Shown in pieces: positions 14,597 through 22,458 of a DNA stretch of 23,377 nucleotides. The stretch's first letter is position 1. Each line of letters begins with the position of its first letter. This DNA comes from Flavobacteriaceae bacterium UBA7446 (GTDB lineage: Bacteria; Bacteroidota; Bacteroidia; Flavobacteriales; Flavobacteriaceae). The translations under genes were made by a program, and so were the position numbers. Location of the stretch: contig DLPY01000048.1 in the NCBI GenBank assembly GCA_002478685.1, positions 1 through 23,377 on the forward strand, written 5' to 3'. The notes under the pieces are model-generated. The model searched no databases, had not been told where the DNA came from, and was given only the letters and a program-made list of their open reading frames with translations.

Positions 14597-16402
14597 ATGA
14601 AATGTCATTTGACCTTACTGATTTTAGGTACGCTCTTATTTTCAATGTCATTAAGAGCACAGACACAACTGAACGAGGTTGTAGTTTCTTCCCCCAGATT
14701 GAATGTTCCATTTTCTGAAGATTCCAAATCGGTAACGGTAATTACCGCAAAACAAATTGCCCAAACCCCAGTAACCAGCTTAGCAGACTTACTCCGTTTT
14801 CAAGCCGGTGTTGACGTACTGCAACAAGGGATTGAAGGCGCAAATGCAGACATTTACCTACGCGGAGGAACCTATAGTCAAGTACTGCTATTAATTGATG
14901 GTATCCGTGTGGACGATTCACAAACGGGGCACCATACGCTAAACAGCGCATTGCCTCTTGAGGTTATTGAGCGCATTGAAATTGTAAAAGGACCTGCTGC
15001 TCGAATTTATGGGCAAAACGCATTTACGGGAGCCATAAATATCGTTACCAAAAAAGTTAGTAGCAAAAAGGTTACCCTAACCGATCGAATAGGGAGTTTT
15101 GATACCAACCAATTTGGTATTACAGCTCAGCATGCTGGAGAAAAGTTACAGCAGATAGCACATGTTTCGTTGCAAGAAAGTGATGGCTATAGATACAATA
15201 CCGACTTTCAAAATTTCCATGTATTTACAAAAAGCAACGTTGAGGTTGGTGCAAATCGGTTAAGCCTTATGACCATGTTTACGGAGCGTAAATTTGGCGC
15301 AAATGGATTTTACAGAGCTACTTTGGCGAAAGACCAATACGAAGAAACGCAAAGCAGTTTGGTGGCACTAACAAGTACTGCCTCGAGTGAAAATCAAAAG
15401 TGGACATGGACACCCAGACTATTCTGGAAACGTGGTCAAGACGAATACGTTTATATTAGGAGCAATCCTTCGGTGTTTCGAAACCTGCACATTACTAATA
15501 GACTGGGTGCATCTGTAGATATCAAAAACACAAACGCCTGGGGAGCTACAGGCTTAGGAGCTGAGTTTTCGATTGTCAACATTCAGAGTAATAATTTAGG
15601 CGATAAAAATAGAACTATTGCACACTTGTTTTTTGAACATCGATTTTCATCTGGCGCACTTGATATAACTCCCGGTTTTGCTTGGAGCAATTACTCCGAC
15701 ATGGGTGGTTTTTTCTATCCTGGAATTGATGTTGGTTACCGTTTAGGGCAAAACTTAAAGCTGACCTACAACACTGGTTATACCTATCGCATTCCTACCT
15801 ACACCGATTTATATTATTTGAGCTCTACAACCAAAGGAAACCCAGACTTACTTCCAGAGGAAGCGTTGAGCCACGAAATTTCTCTACGATATAAGGCTAA
15901 AAACTGGTCTATTGAAACGGCAGTATTTAAACGCGATGGCGAAAACTTGATAGACTTTGTAAAGCAATCACCTAATGATGAGGCTTGGGTAGCTGAAAAT
16001 ATCAGTGGAAAAATTACCACAGTAGGCGGCGAACTAAATGCCCAATGGCGATATCGCATTGGAAAGCAAATGCACTCGTTGGGGGTTTCTTATGCCTATT
16101 TAGAAGACGATTATATTAAATCCGTATATTCAAAATATGCACTTAACTTTTTAAAGCACGATGTAAATGTGAACCTAACAAAGCAATTCACACCTCGTTT
16201 TGCCTCTACGGCTTCCTACCGATATGCTAAGCGTGCTTTGGGTGAAAACTACCAGCTTTTAAATTTACAATTTAGCTACACGCTAAATGCCAAGTGGCGT
16301 ATTGAGTTGCAAGGACGCAACCTATTTGATGTGACATACTTTGAGAATTTGATTCCCATGCCAAAAGCACACGGACTCATTTCATTACACTACACACTTT
16401 AG
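14597..16402 (+). CDS. TonB-dependent receptor, BtuB-like
   Basis: A 601-residue outer-membrane receptor. The signal peptide ends at about residue 21 (SLRA), followed at once by a TonB-box-like QLNEVVVSS (24-32), a plug domain (about 38-150, with ADIYLRGGTYSQVLLLIDGIRVDD and VIERIEIVKGPAARIYGQNAFTGAINIVTKK) and a 22-strand-type barrel to the C-terminus (ISLHYTL). Length and the plug sequence resemble the BtuB/cobalamin receptor group, and it lacks the carboxypeptidase-like domain of the other receptor. No cobalamin riboswitch fits in the 49-bp gap upstream, so the ligand is uncertain. TTTG at 14559-14562 and TAATTTCT at 14584-14591, 21 bases apart, could be a weak promoter. Its stop codon overlaps that of convergent recX. 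Confidence 0.9.
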   Translation: MKCHLTLLILGTLLFSMSLRAQTQLNEVVVSSPRLNVPFSEDSKSVTVITAKQIAQTPVTSLADLLRFQAGVDVLQQGIEGANADIYLRGGTYSQVLLLIDGIRVDDSQTGHHTLNSALPLEVIERIEIVKGPAARIYGQNAFTGAINIVTKKVSSKKVTLTDRIGSFDTNQFGITAQHAGEKLQQIAHVSLQESDGYRYNTDFQNFHVFTKSNVEVGANRLSLMTMFTERKFGANGFYRATLAKDQYEETQSSLVALTSTASSENQKWTWTPRLFWKRGQDEYVYIRSNPSVFRNLHITNRLGASVDIKNTNAWGATGLGAEFSIVNIQSNNLGDKNRTIAHLFFEHRFSSGALDITPGFAWSNYSDMGGFFYPGIDVGYRLGQNLKLTYNTGYTYRIPTYTDLYYLSSTTKGNPDLLPEEALSHEISLRYKAKNWSIETAVFKRDGENLIDFVKQSPNDEAWVAENISGKITTVGGELNAQWRYRIGKQMHSLGVSYAYLEDDYIKSVYSKYALNFLKHDVNVNLTKQFTPRFASTASYRYAKRALGENYQLLNLQFSYTLNAKWRIELQGRNLFDVTYFENLIPMPKAHGLISLHYTL

Positions 16403-16869
16403 TCGTTCGTACTAAGCACATCAATTTCTGCATAAATGAGGTGGGTTTCCCAACCCCGATAAGCTAAGTATTGATAAAGCTTTTGTTTACGCACTTTAAG
16501 TGTGTTGCCTGCTAATTGCTGCCATTTTTTGCTACTGATGTCCCTTATTTTTTCTATATAAGCTTCTTCGTCTATGGCTAAAAGAGCTTTTCGAATATCA
16601 TAATCTGAAATAGCACGTTCTTTCAACTCTCGAGTTATACGTAATTTGCCCCAATGCTTTATGGAAAATTTACCATGTGCAAATTGCTGTGCAAAACGGC
16701 TTTCGTTTAGGTAGTTTTCGGAAACCAATGTTCCTATAATTTGCTCCACAGCATCGGGAATCATTTGCATGCTATAAAGTTTGTCTTTGACCTCTTTGTG
16801 ACAGCGCTCTTGATAGGCGCAATATCGACGCAATTTTTCTAGCGCCTCGTGAACCGAGTACGTTTTCAT
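16399..16869 (-). CDS. recX: Regulatory protein RecX
   Basis: RecX modulates RecA filament activity. The 156-residue protein has the family's three-helix repeats, starting with EALEKLRRYCAYQERCHKEVKDKL (about residues 8-31), then VEQIIGTLVSENYLNESRFAQQFAHGK (about 41-67) and the KHWGKLRITRELKERAISD region. Length is normal for the family. recA is not in the window. The gene lies downstream of rng on the same strand, but a terminator sits between them. TATTTTAG at 16882-16875 (7/8 match to TAnnTTTG) ends five bases before the ATG, so recX may have its own promoter placed in the terminator's shadow. Its 3' end overlaps the BtuB-like receptor by four bases. Confidence 0.92.
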   Translation of the reverse strand: MKTYSVHEALEKLRRYCAYQERCHKEVKDKLYSMQMIPDAVEQIIGTLVSENYLNESRFAQQFAHGKFSIKHWGKLRITRELKERAISDYDIRKALLAIDEEAYIEKIRDISSKKWQQLAGNTLKVRKQKLYQYLAYRGWETHLIYAEIDVLSTND

Positions 16870-16880
16870 ATAGGCTAAAA

Positions 16881-16905
16881 TAAAAAAAGCGGCATTAAGG
16901 CCGCT
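16881..16905 (-). terminator. Rho-independent terminator downstream of rng
   Basis: The 6-bp stem AGCGGC (16888-16893) / GCCGCT (16900-16905), loop ATTAAG, is followed on the minus strand by a run of seven T (opposite 16882-16888). It begins six bases after the rng stop. The plus-strand side has only four T, so it acts mainly on rng transcripts. Confidence 0.85.
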
Positions 16906-16911
16906 TTTGTT

Positions 16912-18462
16912 TTATACGTGAATTACTTTTCCTTTTCCATCAAAGAAACGGTAGTGTAAATAAGTGTAAGCATCGCGTGGGACAACTTTGACCCACTTGT
17001 TGTACTCAAAGTACCACTTCATGCGATCTGATTTCCATCCTTTGGCAACATAAGCTGCTATAAATGGGTGTAAGTGCAACACAATTTTTTTCTTTTTGTG
17101 TTTTGGATTTACTAAAATCTTCTCTAAATCTGCTTTTATCTTGTCTATCAAAACAATTGGTGCTTCAACCTCTCCATTAATGTTGGGGTTTGACTCTGTT
17201 GTTTTGATATCCATTTCGGGACGAACACGCTGACGCGTCATTTGTATAAGCCCAATTCTACTTGGAGGTAGTATTTTATGCTTAGCACGGTCGCTTTCCA
17301 TTTCCTTACGGAAGTGTTCAAAAAGCTTTTTCCTGTTTTCTTGGCGTATCATGTCAATGAAGTCAACTACGATGATGCCTCCCATATCGCGTAAGCGCAA
17401 TTGTCGGGCAATTTCAGAAGCCGCAATCATGTTTACCTCTAAGGCAGTATCTTCTTGATTTTTTGCCTTATTGGATCGGTTACCACTGTTAACATCAATA
17501 ACGTGAAGGGCTTCGGTGTGTTCGATAATCAGATAAGCACCTCTATTCATGGACACGGTGCGCCCAAAAGATGCCTTAATTTGTCGTTCAATTCCAAAGT
17601 GCTCAAAAATAGGTACCTCACTTTTAAAAAGTTTAGCAATATTTACTCTGTCTGAGGCAATTTGCCCCAGATACTCTTTAACTTCAGTCAGTAATTCAGG
17701 ATCGTCTACGTGAATTCCGGTAAACCCATCGTCAAAAATATCTCTCAAAATAGAGGAAGCTCTGTTGAGCTCGCTCAAAACTCTAGAGGGATAATCTGCT
17801 TTTTGGATTTTCTTACACATCCCAACCCAACGATTATACAAATCTTGTAAATCTTTGTCGAGTTCGGCTACTTTTTTGCCTTCAGCCACGGTTCTGATAA
17901 TAACACCAAAACCTTTTGGCTTTATACTCATTACGAGCTTCTTTAAGCGGTTCTTTTCTTCGTGTGTAGAAATTTTTTGTGACATAGACACACGGTTCGA
18001 AAAAGGAACCAGTACCAAATACCTACCCGCCAAGGACAATTCCGAACTGATACGGGGTCCTTTTGTGGAGATGGGTTCTTTAATAATTTGCACAAGTAGA
18101 GATTGATTTGCCTGAACAGCATCGGTAATGATACCGTCTTTGTTAATTTCAGGCTCTAAAGGGTATTTTTTCAGCGAAAAATCTTTGATTTTTCCTGTAC
18201 CAGCACGTTTGATAAATTTTAACAGCGTAGTCACTTTTGGACCCAAATCATGGTAATGCAAAAAAGCATCTTTTTCATAGCCTACATTTACAAATGCAGC
18301 ATTTAAACCAGAAAGGGTTTTTTTGACTTTAGCTAAAAAAATGTCACCAACGTGAAATTTATTATCTTCAATTTCTTTGTGAAACTCAACGAGCTTTCCG
18401 TCTTTGAGCAAGGCAAAATCAACTGCAGAGGATCGTGAACGAATAATTAGTTCTTTACTCAC
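16912..18462 (-). CDS. rng: Ribonuclease E/G family endoribonuclease
   Basis: Single-strand-specific endoribonuclease for rRNA/mRNA processing. The 516-residue protein has an S1 domain (about 35-110, VGDIFLAKVKKTLSGLNAAFVNVGYEKDAFLHYHDLGP), the RNase E/G central region and the DNase I-like catalytic part with HVIDVNSGN (D323) and GGIIVVDFIDM (D367), the two metal-binding aspartates. It is RNase-G-sized, without the long E. coli RNase E scaffold tail. It contains one cysteine (C216) and lacks the CPxCxG zinc-link of proteobacterial RNase E/G. The GTG at 18462 gives (M)SKELIIRS, the flavobacterial start; the frame stays open to 18564 but that extension is not family-like. Upstream lie a 133-nt hairpin-rich leader, the 29-residue basic protein and HU, probably one operon. 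Confidence 0.95.
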   Translation of the reverse strand: MSKELIIRSRSSAVDFALLKDGKLVEFHKEIEDNKFHVGDIFLAKVKKTLSGLNAAFVNVGYEKDAFLHYHDLGPKVTTLLKFIKRAGTGKIKDFSLKKYPLEPEINKDGIITDAVQANQSLLVQIIKEPISTKGPRISSELSLAGRYLVLVPFSNRVSMSQKISTHEEKNRLKKLVMSIKPKGFGVIIRTVAEGKKVAELDKDLQDLYNRWVGMCKKIQKADYPSRVLSELNRASSILRDIFDDGFTGIHVDDPELLTEVKEYLGQIASDRVNIAKLFKSEVPIFEHFGIERQIKASFGRTVSMNRGAYLIIEHTEALHVIDVNSGNRSNKAKNQEDTALEVNMIAASEIARQLRLRDMGGIIVVDFIDMIRQENRKKLFEHFRKEMESDRAKHKILPPSRIGLIQMTRQRVRPEMDIKTTESNPNINGEVEAPIVLIDKIKADLEKILVNPKHKKKKIVLHLHPFIAAYVAKGWKSDRMKWYFEYNKWVKVVPRDAYTYLHYRFFDGKGKVIHV

Positions 18463-18595
18463 AATAATGATTTTTATTTCCACAATAGGCGTGGAATAAT
18501 TCAACAATTTTATTTCGGGGGGAATAATGCTAGTGTGAACAGTACTAGGAGGATTCCATTTCAAAGAACGTGGGGCGTTCAGGAGTTACAGAAGC
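18463..18595 (-). promoter_or_regulatory. Hairpin-rich leader upstream of rng
   Basis: These 133 bases between the 29-residue gene and rng hold three inverted repeats. GAACG/CGTTC (18566-18570, 18576-18580) has a 5-nt loop. CTAGT/ACTAG (18530-18534, 18544-18548) has a 9-nt loop. The best lies at 18474-18499: CCAC/GTGG flanked by A-T pairs with one bulge and a 7-nt loop, ending 11 bases before the GTG. None has the T tract of a terminator on the minus strand. E. coli rne is autoregulated through structures in its 5' leader; a similar role here is inference. Confidence 0.35.
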
Positions 18596-18685
18596 CTATT
18601 TCTTTTTGTGCCTGTTTGCACGGCTTCTTTTCTTACGCTTATGCGTGGCTACCTTGTGTCTTTTTCGTTTTTTACCACTTGGCAT
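18596..18685 (-). CDS. 29-residue extremely basic protein, probably ribosome-associated
   Basis: Reading the minus strand from ATG 18685 to TAG 18598-18596 gives 29 residues starting MPSGKKRKRHKVATHKRKK and ending NRHKKK; 16 are Lys/Arg and 3 are His. From memory, near-identical peptides occur in the same place (after HU, before rng) in many Bacteroidota, which argues for a real gene despite its size. Such composition is typical of small ribosomal proteins threaded through rRNA. A new ribosomal protein, bL38, was reported from the Flavobacterium johnsoniae ribosome structure; I cannot say whether this is that protein. It lies 35 bases after HU and 133 before rng, all on the minus strand. Reality of the gene is likely; the function is inferred from composition. 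Confidence 0.75.
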   Translation of the reverse strand: MPSGKKRKRHKVATHKRKKRSRANRHKKK

Positions 18686-18720
18686 ATGTTATCTTCTAAA
18701 TAATTAATAAAATGTGAACG

Positions 18721-19011
18721 TTACTTAATGGCCACTTTTGTTTTTACTCTATCCAAGAAAACCTTTGCAGGTTTAAATGAAGGGATATTGTGTGCAGGAA
18801 TATCGATTGTTACGTTTTTAGAAATGTTACGCCCTTTTTTAGCTTTACGGGTTTTAATCACAAAACTTCCAAATCCACGTAAATATACGTTATCACCAGA
18901 TTCAAGTGCACCTCGAACTTCTTTCATAAAATGATTTACAATCTCTTGTGCATCACTTTTTTCTACTCCTAATTTGTTTGAAATATTTGTTACAATTTCG
19001 GCTTTTGTCAT
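18721..19011 (-). CDS. hup: HU/IHF-family DNA-binding protein
   Basis: Small nucleoid-associated protein of 96 residues that bends and compacts DNA as a dimer. The sequence follows the HU fold: N-terminal helices MTKAEIVTNISNKLGVEKSDAQEIVNHFMKEV, then GDNVYLRGFGSFVIKTRKAKKGRN (the FGSF turn and start of the arm), the beta-arm with IDIPAHNIPSFKPAK, and a C-terminal helix VFLDRVK. The arm carries the proline that intercalates in HU/IHF (IPAHNIP region, about residues 71-77). An exact TAnnTTTG box, TATATTTG at 19055-19048, leaves 36 bases to the ATG and is the likely promoter of HU, the 29-residue gene and rng. It is divergent from mutY. HU versus an IHF-like paralogue is not settled. Confidence 0.93.
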   Translation of the reverse strand: MTKAEIVTNISNKLGVEKSDAQEIVNHFMKEVRGALESGDNVYLRGFGSFVIKTRKAKKGRNISKNVTIDIPAHNIPSFKPAKVFLDRVKTKVAIK

Positions 19012-19125
19012 CCTTAAAATTTTTAGTGGTTGTAAATTTCAGGTCAGCAAATATAAAAATTTAATTGATACGTTAAGGGCAACTTAGACATACAAATGTC
19101 ATTCTTTGGATGTATTTTTGACACA
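19012..19125. promoter_or_regulatory. Divergent hup/mutY promoter region
   Basis: The 114-bp spacer holds two exact TAnnTTTG boxes. TATATTTG at 19055-19048 (minus) leaves 36 bases to the HU start, with a possible TTG 24 bases further upstream (19082-19080). TATTTTTG at 19113-19120 (plus) leaves five bases to the mutY ATG. The long leader for HU and near-absent leader for mutY contrast within one region. The promoter role is inferred from the consensus. Confidence 0.5.
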
Positions 19126-20160
19126 ATGAACATATTCACTTCCAAATTGTTAGCGTGGTTTGCGCAATATAAGCGCGACCTACCATGGCGAAACTCCAAA
19201 GATCCGTACGCCATTTGGCTTTCAGAGGTGATTTTGCAACAAACACGCGTGGCGCAAGGTCTGCCGTATTACGAACGATTTTTAGCGCAGTTCCCCACCG
19301 TTAAAGACTTAGCAAATGCAAACGAAGACGATGTGTTAAAATTATGGCAAGGACTTGGTTATTATTCTAGAGCTCGAAACCTGCACAAAGCGGCAAAAGT
19401 AGTGGCATATCATCAAAACGGCATCTTTCCAAATACCTACAAAAAGCTAATCGCTTTACCGGGCATTGGACCCTACACTGGAAGTGCAATTGCGTCTATT
19501 TGTTTTGATGTACCTGCTGCGGTGGTGGACGGCAACGTGTATCGCGTGCTGGCACGCTATTTTGATGTAGAGACTCCAATCAACAAACCTGAAGGAGTTC
19601 GGTATTTTCAGGAGTTGGCGCAGTCGTTAATCGATACCAAAAACCCAGGAATTTATAATCAAGCTATAATGGAATTCGGTGCTATGCAGTGCACTCCCAA
19701 ACAACCACTTTGTACAAGCTGCCCACTTGAAGATAGTTGTCAATCCCGAGCAAACAATAGCATTGCCTCACGCCCCCAAAAAATCAAACCCAAAGCGGTT
19801 AAAAATCGATTTTTTCATTATTTAGTGCCCTTTGATAACGAGCAAAACACCTTGCTTCAAAGACGAGAAGGAAAAGATATTTGGCACGGACTATATGAAT
19901 TCCCACTTATAGAGTCAGATCGAATATTGTCCGAAGAAATATTAAAATTCAACCCTGACTTGCCCGCTTGGGCAGTTAGTGCAAAATGGACAAAGTTTGA
20001 GGAAAAAGTAATGATACATAAACTATCACACCAAACCTTGCATACAAATTTTTGGATTTTGGAAGCTGTCGAAGAACAACTTCCAACCCCTTGGAGTGAT
20101 GTCCAAAACTTTGGAGTTTCGCGCCTAACAGAACGATTTTTGCAGAAGTTCAGTCGATAG
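19126..20160 (+). CDS. mutY: A/G-specific adenine DNA glycosylase MutY
   Basis: Base-excision repair enzyme that removes adenine mispaired with 8-oxoguanine. The 344-residue protein has WLSEVILQQTRV with catalytic E34, the helix-hairpin-helix LPGIGPYTGSAIAS (111-124), VVDGNVYRVL with catalytic D135, and the [4Fe-4S] ligands C189, C196, C199 and C205 (C-x6-C-x2-C-x5-C). The C-terminal part (from about residue 225) is the NUDIX-like 8-oxoG recognition domain, including RREGKDIWHGLYEFPL. The ATG at 19126 was chosen because MNIFTSKLLAWF is the natural start; an ATG at 19096 would add ten residues encoded across the TATTTTTG box at 19113-19120, five bases upstream. ssb follows after 24 bases. Confidence 0.96.
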   Translation: MNIFTSKLLAWFAQYKRDLPWRNSKDPYAIWLSEVILQQTRVAQGLPYYERFLAQFPTVKDLANANEDDVLKLWQGLGYYSRARNLHKAAKVVAYHQNGIFPNTYKKLIALPGIGPYTGSAIASICFDVPAAVVDGNVYRVLARYFDVETPINKPEGVRYFQELAQSLIDTKNPGIYNQAIMEFGAMQCTPKQPLCTSCPLEDSCQSRANNSIASRPQKIKPKAVKNRFFHYLVPFDNEQNTLLQRREGKDIWHGLYEFPLIESDRILSEEILKFNPDLPAWAVSAKWTKFEEKVMIHKLSHQTLHTNFWILEAVEEQLPTPWSDVQNFGVSRLTERFLQKFSR

Positions 20161-20162
20161 TG

Positions 20163-20170
20163 TACATTTG
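20163..20170 (+). promoter_or_regulatory. Candidate ssb promoter -7 box
   Basis: TACATTTG, an exact TAnnTTTG match, begins two bases after the mutY stop and leaves 14 bases to the ssb ATG. The same octamer serves sucA (763-770) and the HMA lipoprotein (22887-22880). ssb-gldE-gldD may therefore be expressed separately from mutY. Inferred from the consensus. Confidence 0.45.
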
Positions 20171-20184
20171 GTTTAAAATCTATT

Positions 20185-20613
20185 ATGAGCGGAACACTAA
20201 ATAAAGTGATGTTGATAGGGCACTTGGGGGACAACGTCAAGGTTACCTATTTTGATGGCGGAAACTGCCTAGGAAGATTTCCCATTGCCACTAACGAAAC
20301 TTATACCAGCAAACAAACAGGCGAAAAGGTAACCAACACGGAGTGGCACAATGTAGTTGTACGCAATAAAGCTGCCGAAATTTGCGAAAAATACCTAAAA
20401 AAAGGCGACCGTGTTTATGTGGAAGGACGGATCAAAACCCGAAAATGGCAAGGAGATGATGGTAAAGACCGTTATTCTACAGAAATTCACGTCGATGATT
20501 TTACCTTCTTGACACAACGCCCAACAGACGCAGCTGCTGCGCCCGCACAGCCGGCTCAACAACACCCCATGCAGGCACCACAAACCGCAAGTGATGACGA
20601 CTTGCCCTTCTAA
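20185..20613 (+). CDS. ssb: Single-stranded DNA-binding protein
   Basis: SSB coats single-stranded DNA during replication and repair and recruits partners through its tail. The 142-residue protein has the OB-fold at about 1-110 (GTLNKVMLIGHLGDNVKV, TEWHNVVVRNKAAEICEKYL, GDRVYVEGRIKTRKWQ, DGKDRYSTEIHVDDFTFL), then a short Ala/Pro/Gln-rich linker (about 112-136) and the acidic interaction tail DDDLPF at the C-terminus. Length is normal. It sits 24 bases after mutY and 10 before gldE. Linkage to gldE/gldD matches the order known in Flavobacterium. Confidence 0.97.
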   Translation: MSGTLNKVMLIGHLGDNVKVTYFDGGNCLGRFPIATNETYTSKQTGEKVTNTEWHNVVVRNKAAEICEKYLKKGDRVYVEGRIKTRKWQGDDGKDRYSTEIHVDDFTFLTQRPTDAAAAPAQPAQQHPMQAPQTASDDDLPF

Positions 20614-20623
20614 AACCTAATCG

Positions 20624-21919
20624 TTGGAGATACCTTATTTCGTCTTTGGCTTTGAAACACTTGAAACAGTAAAAGTAATTTTATTACTATTTCTTCTACT
20701 TAGCTCTGCATTTGTTTCAGGGGCTGAAGTTGCTTTCTTTTCGTTGGCGCCTTCATACATCAAAGAAGCAACAAATGCACCGAATAAATCTGAGCGCATC
20801 ATTGCGTATTTACGCAAAAACCCAAGACGGCTTTTAGCGATTATTTTGTTGCTTAATAATCTGATTAACATTGCTATAGTACTTGTTTTTGCATCGCTGA
20901 CCTCATTGTTTTTTGAGTCCATTCCGCAGCCGTGGTTTCAATTTTTGTTGGAGGTCGGAATTATTACCGCAGTAGTGCTCTTGTTCGGAGAAATCTTACC
21001 AAAAATATACGCCAACAAAAACCCAAAAGGCTTTGCCAAGCGTATGGCGTTACCCATCTACGTTTTAGACCAATATGTGTTCTTTGCGCTTACATACCCT
21101 ATGAGTTATTTGACATATGCATTGCAAAAACGTTTAGGTAAAACAAAGTCAAATATTTCTGTTGATCATTTGTCCCAAGCGCTTAAAATGACCGATGACT
21201 CTGAAACAACTCAAGATGAGCAAAAAATTTTAAAAGGAATTGTGACCTTTGGTAACACTGAAACCAAACAGGTAATGTGTCCTCGAATAGATGTATTTGC
21301 TTTGGAAGATAAAATTGCATTTACAGATGTTATTGAGCTAGTTGTGGAAAAAGGTTTTTCACGAGTACCTGTTTTCCGTGAAACCATGGATACTGTTATT
21401 GGGATCCTTTATGTGAAAGATTTATTGCCCCATTTGGACAAGAAAAAATTTGATTGGACCAACTTGATCCGTGAGCCATACTATGTACCTGAAAACAAAA
21501 AATTAGATGATTTGTTGGAAGAATTTCAATCTAAACGGATTCATTTAGCTGTAGTAGTAGACGAATATGGCGGTACTTCAGGCATAATCTCACTGGAAGA
21601 TGTCATTGAACAAATTGTTGGAGATATTAGCGATGAATTTGATGAAACAGATATCAGTTACTCCAAACTTAACGACACTACATTTGTATTTGAGGGGAAG
21701 ACCTCACTTAAAGATTTTTATAATGTTTTAAAACTTGATAACATAGAAGACTTTGAAGCGAATAAGGGCGAATCTGAAACCATTGCTGGATTTGTTCTTG
21801 AACAGTTGGGCTCGTTTCCCAAAGTAAAAACGGCTATGAAGTTTAAAAATGTGATTTTCACTATCGAAGCTGTAGACCGAAAGCGCATCAAACAACTTAA
21901 AGTAGAATTACGCATATGA
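20624..21919 (+). CDS. gldE: Gliding motility-associated protein GldE (CNNM/CBS/CorC family)
   Basis: A 431-residue inner-membrane protein of the CorC/HlyC-type transporter-like family. The N-terminal CNNM (DUF21) membrane domain spans about 15-165 with FVSGAEVAFFSLAPS (30-44) and several hydrophobic helices. Two CBS domains follow at about 205-330 (TKQVMCPRIDVFAL, IGILYVKDLLPHL, LAVVVDEYGGTSGIISLEDVIEQIVGDI), then a C-terminal CorC/HlyC domain. The TTG at 20624 is taken as start because no in-frame ATG occurs before the middle of the membrane domain. It lies 10 bases after ssb and overlaps gldD by four bases (ATGA). In Flavobacterium johnsoniae gldE neighbours gldD and ssb, and extra GldE partly suppresses a gldB mutant. 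The paralogous hemolysin family is the alternative; the synteny favours GldE. Confidence 0.9.
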   Translation: MEIPYFVFGFETLETVKVILLLFLLLSSAFVSGAEVAFFSLAPSYIKEATNAPNKSERIIAYLRKNPRRLLAIILLLNNLINIAIVLVFASLTSLFFESIPQPWFQFLLEVGIITAVVLLFGEILPKIYANKNPKGFAKRMALPIYVLDQYVFFALTYPMSYLTYALQKRLGKTKSNISVDHLSQALKMTDDSETTQDEQKILKGIVTFGNTETKQVMCPRIDVFALEDKIAFTDVIELVVEKGFSRVPVFRETMDTVIGILYVKDLLPHLDKKKFDWTNLIREPYYVPENKKLDDLLEEFQSKRIHLAVVVDEYGGTSGIISLEDVIEQIVGDISDEFDETDISYSKLNDTTFVFEGKTSLKDFYNVLKLDNIEDFEANKGESETIAGFVLEQLGSFPKVKTAMKFKNVIFTIEAVDRKRIKQLKVELRI

Positions 21920-22458
21920 CACGATTCGTGATTTTAGCGTTTATTATTTTGGGTTGTCAGTCACCCACACCAAAACCAAAAGCACAATTTGAGTTAAAGT
22001 ACCCAACTCCGCATTACAAACCACTCTTAATTGACTGTTCGTATTCATTTGAACAGAATCTTTTGGCTGTGCCACAAACGCTGTCTGATTGCGGTCTTAC
22101 CTTAGATTACCCCGCGCTAAGTGCAAAGCTATATCTAACGTATTTTGACTTGATTACGTTTTCTTTAGACACGTTATTGTTGGATTTTGATAAGCGCTTA
22201 AAAATGTTTGGTAAAGAAGCTTTTCAAATGGAAGAAAGTACTTTTGAAAACAAAGCACAAAATCTATTCGGTTCGTGTGTAGTTATAGTAGGCGACTCCC
22301 CATCAAACTTGCACTTTTTCGTTACAGACACAAAAAAACACTACCTCACAGGATCGTTGCTCTTCAATGCAGCACCCAATTACGATTCTTTAGCACCTGC
22401 AATTGCATACGTCAAAAGTGACGTGCAAAAACTTCTCGAAACCCTAAGATGGGATTAG
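21916..22458 (+). CDS. gldD: Gliding motility lipoprotein GldD
   Basis: A 180-residue lipoprotein. The signal sequence MTRFVILAFIILGC has a lipobox with acceptor C14, followed by a Pro/Lys-rich spacer (QSPTPKPKAQFELKYP). The GldD-like body includes PHYKPLLIDCSYSFEQN, LSAKLYLTYFDL, and the C-terminal GSLLFNAAPNYDSLAPAIAYVKSDV. GldD is required for gliding and is connected with type IX secretion in Flavobacterium. The start codon overlaps the gldE stop (ATGA), implying translational coupling. The length agrees with the family (about 180-190). No other gld or spr genes are in the window. Confidence 0.9.
   Translation: MTRFVILAFIILGCQSPTPKPKAQFELKYPTPHYKPLLIDCSYSFEQNLLAVPQTLSDCGLTLDYPALSAKLYLTYFDLITFSLDTLLLDFDKRLKMFGKEAFQMEESTFENKAQNLFGSCVVIVGDSPSNLHFFVTDTKKHYLTGSLLFNAAPNYDSLAPAIAYVKSDVQKLLETLRWD

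Noticed and set aside
18463..18564. 34-residue N-terminal extension of RNase E/G from an ATG at 18564
   Set aside because: The GTG at 18462 gives the expected SKELIIRS start; the extension is unlike the family and overlaps the leader hairpins.
19096..19125. Ten extra residues at the mutY N-terminus
   Set aside because: They are encoded across an exact TAnnTTTG box, and MNIFTSKLLAWF at 19126 is the normal MutY start.
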